From: Diatrype stigma
Lineage: Eukaryota > Ascomycota > Sordariomycetes > Xylariales > Diatrypaceae
Direction: 5' to 3'
NCBI GenBank assembly: GCA_022225965.2
Contig: JAKJXP020000018.1
Location: 124,001 to 188,000 of the forward strand
Length of the DNA stretch: 64,000 nt
Shown here: positions 58,463-64,000 of the stretch, one piece after another
Numbering within the stretch: the stretch's first letter is position 1
Layout: the number at the start of each line of letters is the position of its first letter
The notes under the pieces: generated by a model
The model's input: the letters and a program-made list of their open reading frames with translations, nothing else
Databases searched by the model: none
Told to the model about the DNA's origin: nothing
Program-made: the position numbers and the translations under genes

Positions 58463-61117
58463 ATGGAGAGCTGGTTCAAGGATGTGGGCAGGCCGGCCTT
58501 GCTCGAAGCCTTCACGACAGCATGTGACCGAGTGGGCAATGATTTTGACAGCAGTGCGTTTAGCCCGGAGATATTCATGAATATCACCTAGGGGGATTAC
58601 TAACACAATATCTGAGCAGATATCGCACAATTGATTCGGGACAATGCACATATTCAGGCCGAGTTGGAGCCGCTGAGGACTAAGGCAGCAAGTGTAGATC
58701 GGTTACAGGAGGAGAACCAGTTGCTCAGAGAAGAAATCCAGAAAATAAAAGCTACCAACGAGAGGTTTCTATCTACAAACCAAGAAAATGCCACTTCTAC
58801 TCCCTCTCTCAGACGCACCACGAGAACACCCCTGGCACCAAGATCTACCAACGAAATTACCCCTGTCAAGCGGTTGCCGAAATTCGAACGACCCGACCTT
58901 GATAAACTGAAGTTGCCTGAAATAAGAGAGGAGTACCTAAGATTAGAAGGTAACCATCAAAAGCTACACGAGAAGTATCTGGAGGCTATGGATGCACGGA
59001 CTGAACTGGATCACCGTCTTCGAGAAAAGATCAAGAACATCGAACAATGGATGAAACATGCGAACGAGCTCAATGCGCAGAGCCAAAAACGCCTTCGCAA
59101 AATAAAAAGGCTAGAGACTCAACTAGGTTCCATCGGTGGAAACAATGCTGGGTATGCAGCCAGCTTCTCTTCAGACACGTCTGACAAGGTGCCACCCGTA
59201 ATTGAGCGTGCGTTACGCACACCTCACCCGAAAGCTACTAAGAATAGCACTCAAGGTGGGCTAACTGGGATTGAATCGGTCACAGATGTCAGGAATTTCG
59301 ACCGTGGTCCTTTAGGAAGCGGGACAGGACAAATTCCACCTATGATAAACCGGCAGAACTCTGGACAGAAGAGCTTAGAGGGAGATTCTACACAAGCATC
59401 TACAATAGAAGTTCCCCGTTTGGAGGACTCTCCATCTCTACCCCCTTTGCCCGAGAATCGTGACGGTCTGCAAAATGCGATCAAAATCAAGCAGGAACCA
59501 TCCTCAGATCTACCAGTCGTAGTATCTGAGCGTCCAGTGCGGAAAAGAAGACGAGAGAATGACGAGACCGAACACAAGCCCGCTTCAACACGGGTAAAAA
59601 CAGAGGACTCCGACCCGATAGCTTTCGAGGGGAGACACTTCGCACCTCAGGAAAGCATGGACTTTGATGCTGAAGTACCTCGCGTGCAAACACCAAGAAA
59701 GAACCGGCTTAAGCATTTACAAGAGGGCGGTATTGAGGACACAGCTGAAGCTCCACAGCTACAGTACAGTGCCTTGCATCCAATGCCGCAGAGCAATCAA
59801 GATGAGCGTTCATCTAAGTCGCGAAAAGTCATCCCAGAACTACGACAAGCAGACAAATTGGTGTCTGACAGTAGTAGACCTCGTCATAGGCCCGGCAATA
59901 GACGTGAGGCCGATCCAACGCACCCACTAGCCACGGAGTACACTTCCCCGCGACCCTCAGATGTAAATGTCCTTCCAGATAAAAAACGCAGAGGTTCCAA
60001 GGCAAAAAGCGCTAGTCCTGCTATAGTCCAGCAAGGACTCGATAGCCTTGCTGAAGATGACGACCAATATCAAGCATCAAGGACCTCGAGATCGTTGAGT
60101 AGAGGACAACGGCCTAGCAAGGCCCTACGTGACCTTCTGAACGTCCCACCCGCAGAACGGGATGCTGGCAACGCGCCGTCGGCCACCACGGAGCCCCGAA
60201 ACTTGACCAACTCCGAGCCACGACTAGCTTTGAAGGACATAGCCTTACAAGTGCCGCCAAAACGTGACCTCCCTTTTAGCAAAGGCCGGTCGCTGGGAGC
60301 GAGTGAGAACCTGCCACGGGCTAAGAGCCCAACCCGGCCTACGCCCAAGCGGATCACCACAACAGACCAGCCGAAAAGCAAGTCCGTTGCCGGCGGCGGT
60401 GATCACATGGATAGTGGCGGTGATGATGGTGTCAACAAGACTATCAACCCACCGCCGGCCACCACGCGGGCCAACAGAGGCAGCGCCAACGCCAACGCCA
60501 ACAACGCCGGAAACGGCACCGGAAACGGCACCGGAAACGGCACCGGAAACGGCACCGGCACCAGCGCTGCCGCCACTAAGGATAGGACCCCGCTGCGCGA
60601 CCGAGGCCTCTCGCAGCTGCGGCTCGACGACTTCAAAGTGAACCCAGCAGCGAACGAGGGGTACGACTACGCGTTCACGGACGTGGTGCGGAACCAAGCG
60701 GAGCGGGCCCGCGGCCTCGTAGGCTGCGTGCGGGAGTCCTGCTGCGGGCCGCAGTTCCGAGCGCTGGCGCGCGCGGAGCGGCCCCTGACGGGGCCGGTCG
60801 AGTTCCAGGCCCTGCTGGCGTCGTACCTGGGCGGCGACGACGCCGCGCTCGGCCGGCTGCCGGCCATGGCGCCCGACGAGCGCGAGGCCCTCTGGCTCGA
60901 GGCCAAGACGCGCGAGCTCGCCGACCGCCACGGCCGCTGCCGCCACCGCTACCAGCGCATGGCCTCGCCCCCGGGCTTCTGGCGCACCGAGTTCCCCAGC
61001 ACGCAGCAGCTGGAGGACGACCGAGCGCAGGGCCGCCGCATGGAGGCCGAGATGGTGCAGGAGCGCTACCGCGAGGCTATGCGGTCTGGGGGGCGGTGGC
61101 TGTTTCGGGATGAGTGA
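58463..61117 (+). CDS. sae2: Sae2/Ctp1/CtIP-family DNA end-resection factor
   Basis: Predicted cofactor of the Mre11-Rad50-Xrs2/Nbs1 nuclease that starts resection of DNA double-strand breaks in the nucleus. Exons 58463-58553 and 58620-61117 give 862 residues. The first exon encodes MESWFKDVGRPALLEAF and joins in phase to a coiled-coil region (about residues 35-85 and 130-195) expected to mediate oligomerisation. A long charged, disordered middle follows. The C-terminal SAE2 domain (about 690-862) contains GCVRESCCGPQFRALARAERP and the signature CRHRYQRMASPPGFW followed by FPSTQQLEDD, the conserved functional core of the family. Before it lies a repeat-encoded Asn/Gly/Thr linker. GC content rises sharply over the last 500 nt. 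The intron donor is the less common GTGCGT, but a TACTAAC-like branch site and a good acceptor support it. Confidence 0.9.
60509..60562 (+). repeat. 12-bp coding minisatellite (ggaaacggcacc)4
   Basis: Four exact copies of a 12-bp unit plus half a unit inside sae2. They encode repeated Gly-Asn-Gly-Thr in the linker before the C-terminal domain. A short gccaac repeat precedes it. The length is a multiple of three, so copy-number changes would keep the frame. Confidence 0.92.
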
Positions 61118-62019
61118 GTTGAATGGGATGGGTTTGGGCGATGGATAGAGCCGTGCCTGCATGCATGGTAGATAGAGGCAGGCGCCTGGGTCATGGCGGG
61201 CGTGGATACATAATACTTGCTTTGTCTGCGTGGCTCGCCATTGTTGCTTGCTCGCGGCCTCGGGTAGTAGGCAGGCTGGAAGGGGATTATCGTCGGGGTT
61301 CAGGTGTTCGTTGCTGTCGTTAAACGCATTTCCCCGTTGTTAGTTACAAGACAGGTGGGCGCTGGCGAATAAGGAGTAAAATGGGACGGGCTATAAGGTA
61401 ATACATACATATATACATGGGACAGGACAGGACAGGTCCGGACGTGTCAGAAGTGCTGGGTTAGGTTAAAGTAGATACATCACCTGCCCCAAGGCACTTA
61501 TGTAGCGTAGCATACATGCATGGGATGGATGGTAGGAACGGCATATTATATCATAAATCTATATCTTTCGCTATTCAAACAAGAGCCGAAAGAGGACAGG
61601 CATTCTCTACCGTATCGAATCGAGATGTGTGTGACGGTTGTGTATGGTGGTATGATGGCATTCCAGGTGGAAATCTACGTGAAAGTGACATGCTGTGCAG
61701 ATCCCATAATGGACGGATGCTTGCTTGCATGAGATTTGGGGGCGAGAAGCCCTATTTATTCGGTCTCTTTACTACTGCGTCGAACTTTAGAAGGACTGCA
61801 GCAGAAACCACAACTCCACGAATACCCAATAAGGCAAGACAATAATATATGCAGCGATTACTCACAGATACCTCACAGCTACAAGTTCCCTCACCAGTAG
61901 AAAGAAACGAGCCGAAAACTGTTTATTCTGCCTGGTCCTTGATTGCATCAATCCCTACTTGAAAGAAAAAGTAAAGAGGGGATTGCTCTTAACGAAATCA
62001 GAAGCAAAGAAGAAAAGAC
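61118..62019. other. Intergenic region between sae2 and the tRNA gene
   Basis: About 0.9 kb holding the 3' end of sae2. A short (ggaca)n run occurs near 61.42 kb. Open frames near 61.5-61.85 kb have no recognisable family pattern. No gene supported. Confidence 0.6.
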
Positions 62020-62026
62020 AAAAAAA
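62020..62026 (-). terminator. RNA polymerase III T-tract terminator of tRNA-Ala
   Basis: Seven consecutive A on the plus strand, that is T7 on the tRNA strand, 22 nt beyond the mature 3' end. It fits the standard pol III termination signal. Confidence 0.8.
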
Positions 62027-62047
62027 GAACTGGTTGTAGCAGTCGTC

Positions 62048-62155
62048 TGGACGCTGTGGGAATTGAACCCACGACCTTTCACATAGGCGCACGAATCCTG
62101 TGAGGAACAGGAGGGATAGTGCGAAGCGAAAATCATACCCCTAGACCAAGCGCCC
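62048..62155 (-). tRNA. tA(CGC): tRNA-Ala (anticodon CGC) with 36-nt intron
   Basis: The minus strand folds as a tRNA: acceptor stem GGGCGCT/AGCGTCC, T arm GTGGG-TTCAATT-CCCAC, anticodon stem TTCGC/GTGAA (one G-U pair), and anticodon CGC at 62123-62121. Position 3:70 is the G-U wobble that marks alanine tRNAs, and the discriminator base is A. The intron (62119-62084) follows position 37. It contains GTGCG, which pairs with CGCAC across the anticodon, as required for the splicing endonuclease substrate. A box (TGGTCTAGGGGTA) and B box (GGTTCAATTCC) are present, with a T7 terminator downstream. The D-arm sequence looks like proline or glycine tRNAs, so proline was considered, but the loop reads CGC rather than CGG. 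CCA is not encoded, as normal for eukaryotes. Confidence 0.88.
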
Positions 62156-63471
62156 GTTGCTTTGCTGGTTGCTTTGCCGGATGAGACTAGGCTGATTCAG
62201 CTGGTTGAGAAAAAGTCGAGATATTATAGTATATGTACACTATGATAGCATATACTTGCCTACCTAGGTAGATAGTTCACTTGGGTATGCTAACTATACT
62301 AGTCGCTAGCATACTTAACAAACATTCTGACCATTGACTGAGTGCATGTGTACCATGGTAATGTGCCGTGCCGCCGTGTGGCAAGCGAGTTAGTTACCTA
62401 GTACGCTTATCTGACTTGCCTTACTACATTTTTCATGTCGCCTATGATCCAATCAGCAATATGCCTCAGGAGTATTATTCGGTCCTTGTCCTTCGTGCAG
62501 GAATCCCAAATCAGATAAGTCTCTGCCTGCTGTAGCGTCCCAATAGAACTTTACCGTTTTTCACAATCGAGCTGAGAGGTAGGCTTGATAGGCAGGTAGA
62601 TAGACACCTAGGAACGATGATGTCTGATTACTCGGACATCTAAATAAGATAGGATCCGTAGCTGTAGCAGGGTTGGTCTCATGTTCTATACCATACACCT
62701 GCAAGAGTCTAAGGAGCTCCAAAGGCATCATATCATCATATCTAGGCACTTAATCAGCTTTCACCAATCGCGTCTCCCAACTTTTGCTATAAAAACTCGT
62801 CTACAACATACATAGACCAAGGCATATTTTGAACTCCTCCTTTTCGAAGGTACTGCTACAAGTACTACTACTTACTACCAATACTACTACTACTCTAGTA
62901 GAAGAAGCCAGGGCTATGTGTATCAGATACTTTTGCTCTTTTTCTTTTTCTGTAAGAGGTCGAAGATATCCGGGGGTATCCGACCTCCTCCGACACTGAC
63001 ACTCATGCCCTAAACCCCCACATAAATGCCGTTTTGTTTCGTGTTGCTTTGCTTTGCTTTGCTGTGCTGTGCTCTGCTCTGCTTTGCTTCGTTTTGAGTA
63101 CATGACAATGTAATTCCTCGTAGCCCTCGTAGCATCGTGAAGTATAACACGTGAAGTATAACATCCGTAGACCACCGAGAGGCATGTCCACGTCATATGT
63201 CACTCAAACCACTCCCTCCCTTCCTTCCTACCCCGGCTTTTCAAGATGCTTTTTAACGCTCAATGCTATGCAGCGGGTGACCATAGGAGCGCCACCAAAA
63301 TCATTTTGACATGCACGTATCGGGCATGCTTGCTTTTGCGCCCCAAAATCGGGTTTGACGCTGTTCAGGGCGTCTTGTACCGCCCGTTTCAACCTAACTT
63401 TCTCGCTTTTATGTCCATCCACCTCTTTTGATGTGATATACACTCGCCCGCTAGATGTACCACCAGCTGCT
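62156..63471. other. Intergenic region between tRNA and ubp3
   Basis: About 1.3 kb without a recognised gene. It holds a cctacctaggtaga motif near 62.26 kb, a (CTA)n tract near 62.86-62.9 kb and a TTTGC/TGCTG pentamer tract near 63.05 kb. The right end should be the 3' untranslated region of the minus-strand ubp3 gene. Confidence 0.6.
63031..63096. repeat. Pentanucleotide repeat (gcttt/gctgt)n
   Basis: About ten units of gcttt, gctgt or gctct, imperfect at the edges, on the plus strand. It lies about 375 nt beyond the ubp3 stop codon. Confidence 0.8.
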
Positions 63472-64000
63472 TTAGACTCGCTGGTAGAACAACAAGTACG
63501 CAACTTTGTTGTCCTTGATATTGTCCCGAGCTGGCTTTGCCTTCGACGGCGCCGCATTCGCAGCTCCGTTGACCACGCTGCTCCACTTCTTCGCTCCATT
63601 GACAGGTGCACTGACTTGGTTCCACCCGTCGTCAGTGCCGGCCTCGTCGTCCCCGATCCCCTCAAACCTGTTGCCTGAGCCGCTGGCGGCAGGGTCTTTC
63701 TTGTATTCCGTCGCCGGAGCCGCCTTCGCATCTTCTTCGACACCCCCTTCAGCTACATCTTCACTCCTCACACGTCGAATGATTGTGTCATCAAGACGAA
63801 TCCATTCTCGCCCGTCCTGCCGTCTGAGGTCGACGGTGTAATGGCCACCGCTTGCGTTTTTCCCGTGATGATAAACAGCTGCAATAAGTTTATATTTCGG
63901 GAACCCAGCACCTTCAGCAACGAAAGCATTTCGCTTCTGTCTTGAGAAGATCTCCTTCGGAAGCTCGAGTTCCAGAGGGTAGCCAATCTTCTTCCAGATC
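63472..64000 (-). CDS. ubp3: Ubp3/USP10-type ubiquitin carboxyl-terminal hydrolase, C-terminal part (partial)
   Basis: Only the 3' end of the gene is in the window; it runs off the right edge and stops at 63472. The roughly 175 visible residues form the end of a USP-family catalytic domain. They include the His box (YHHGKNASGGHYTVDL, with GGHYT holding the catalytic His), then REWIRLDD with the third catalytic acidic residue region, and the terminal NKVAYLLFYQRV. A non-conserved acidic insertion of about 85 residues separates the last two, as in fungal Ubp3/USP10. Ubp3 with Bre5 removes ubiquitin from COPII/COPI and other substrates and acts in ribophagy. The Cys box is outside the window, so assignment to Ubp3 rather than another USP rests on overall pattern. 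The frame is open throughout with no intron. Confidence 0.82.
   Translation of the reverse strand, partial: IWKKIGYPLELELPKEIFSRQKRNAFVAEGAGFPKYKLIAAVYHHGKNASGGHYTVDLRRQDGREWIRLDDTIIRRVRSEDVAEGGVEEDAKAAPATEYKKDPAASGSGNRFEGIGDDEAGTDDGWNQVSAPVNGAKKWSSVVNGAANAAPSKAKPARDNIKDNKVAYLLFYQRV

Noticed and set aside
60245..61162. 305-codon minus-strand frame
   Set aside because: Antisense shadow of the GC-rich 3' end of sae2; the sense strand carries the conserved SAE2 domain.

Overview
The window is from a filamentous ascomycete (Pezizomycotina). The evidence is short GT-AG introns of about 50-110 nt, a non-reducing polyketide synthase (PKS) with a fungal domain order, Zn2Cys6 regulators, and fungal versions of RNA polymerase III, Gis2, Sae2 and Ubp3. 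The gene content and order of the left half resemble DHN-melanin loci of Sordariomycetes; from memory, the Pfma cluster of Pestalotiopsis fici (Xylariales/Amphisphaeriales) has the same kinds of genes in the same order. I cannot name the species. More than half of the window is non-coding, with gaps of 4-8 kb between genes.

Left half (about 3.4-33.7 kb): a dispersed naphthol/melanin locus of four genes. It holds a five-domain-type non-reducing PKS with tandem ACPs and a Claisen-type thioesterase (+), an AflR-like Zn2Cys6 regulator (+), a tetra/trihydroxynaphthalene reductase of the SDR family (-), and a Cmr1/Pig1-type regulator with two C2H2 fingers plus a Zn2Cys6 cluster (-). The expected chemistry is acetyl/malonyl-CoA to 1,3,6,8-tetrahydroxynaphthalene (PKS), then reduction to scytalone (reductase), with the two regulators controlling transcription. 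No scytalone dehydratase or oxidase was found in the window.

Right half (about 42.2-64 kb): housekeeping genes. These are the largest subunit of RNA polymerase III (-), a DDHD-domain phospholipase A1-like protein (+), the seven-knuckle CCHC protein Gis2/CNBP in seven exons (-), a Sae2/Ctp1/CtIP DNA-end-resection factor (+), an intron-containing tRNA-Ala(CGC) (-), and the 3' end of a Ubp3/USP10 deubiquitinase running off the right edge (-).

The intergenic DNA carries many short tandem repeats, a recurring CCTACCTAGGTAGG-like motif, and an interstitial CCCTAA telomere-type array beside a perfect hairpin upstream of sae2. Exon coordinates were derived by hand from splice consensus and family conservation. 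I saw no mobile elements, CRISPR arrays or rRNA.
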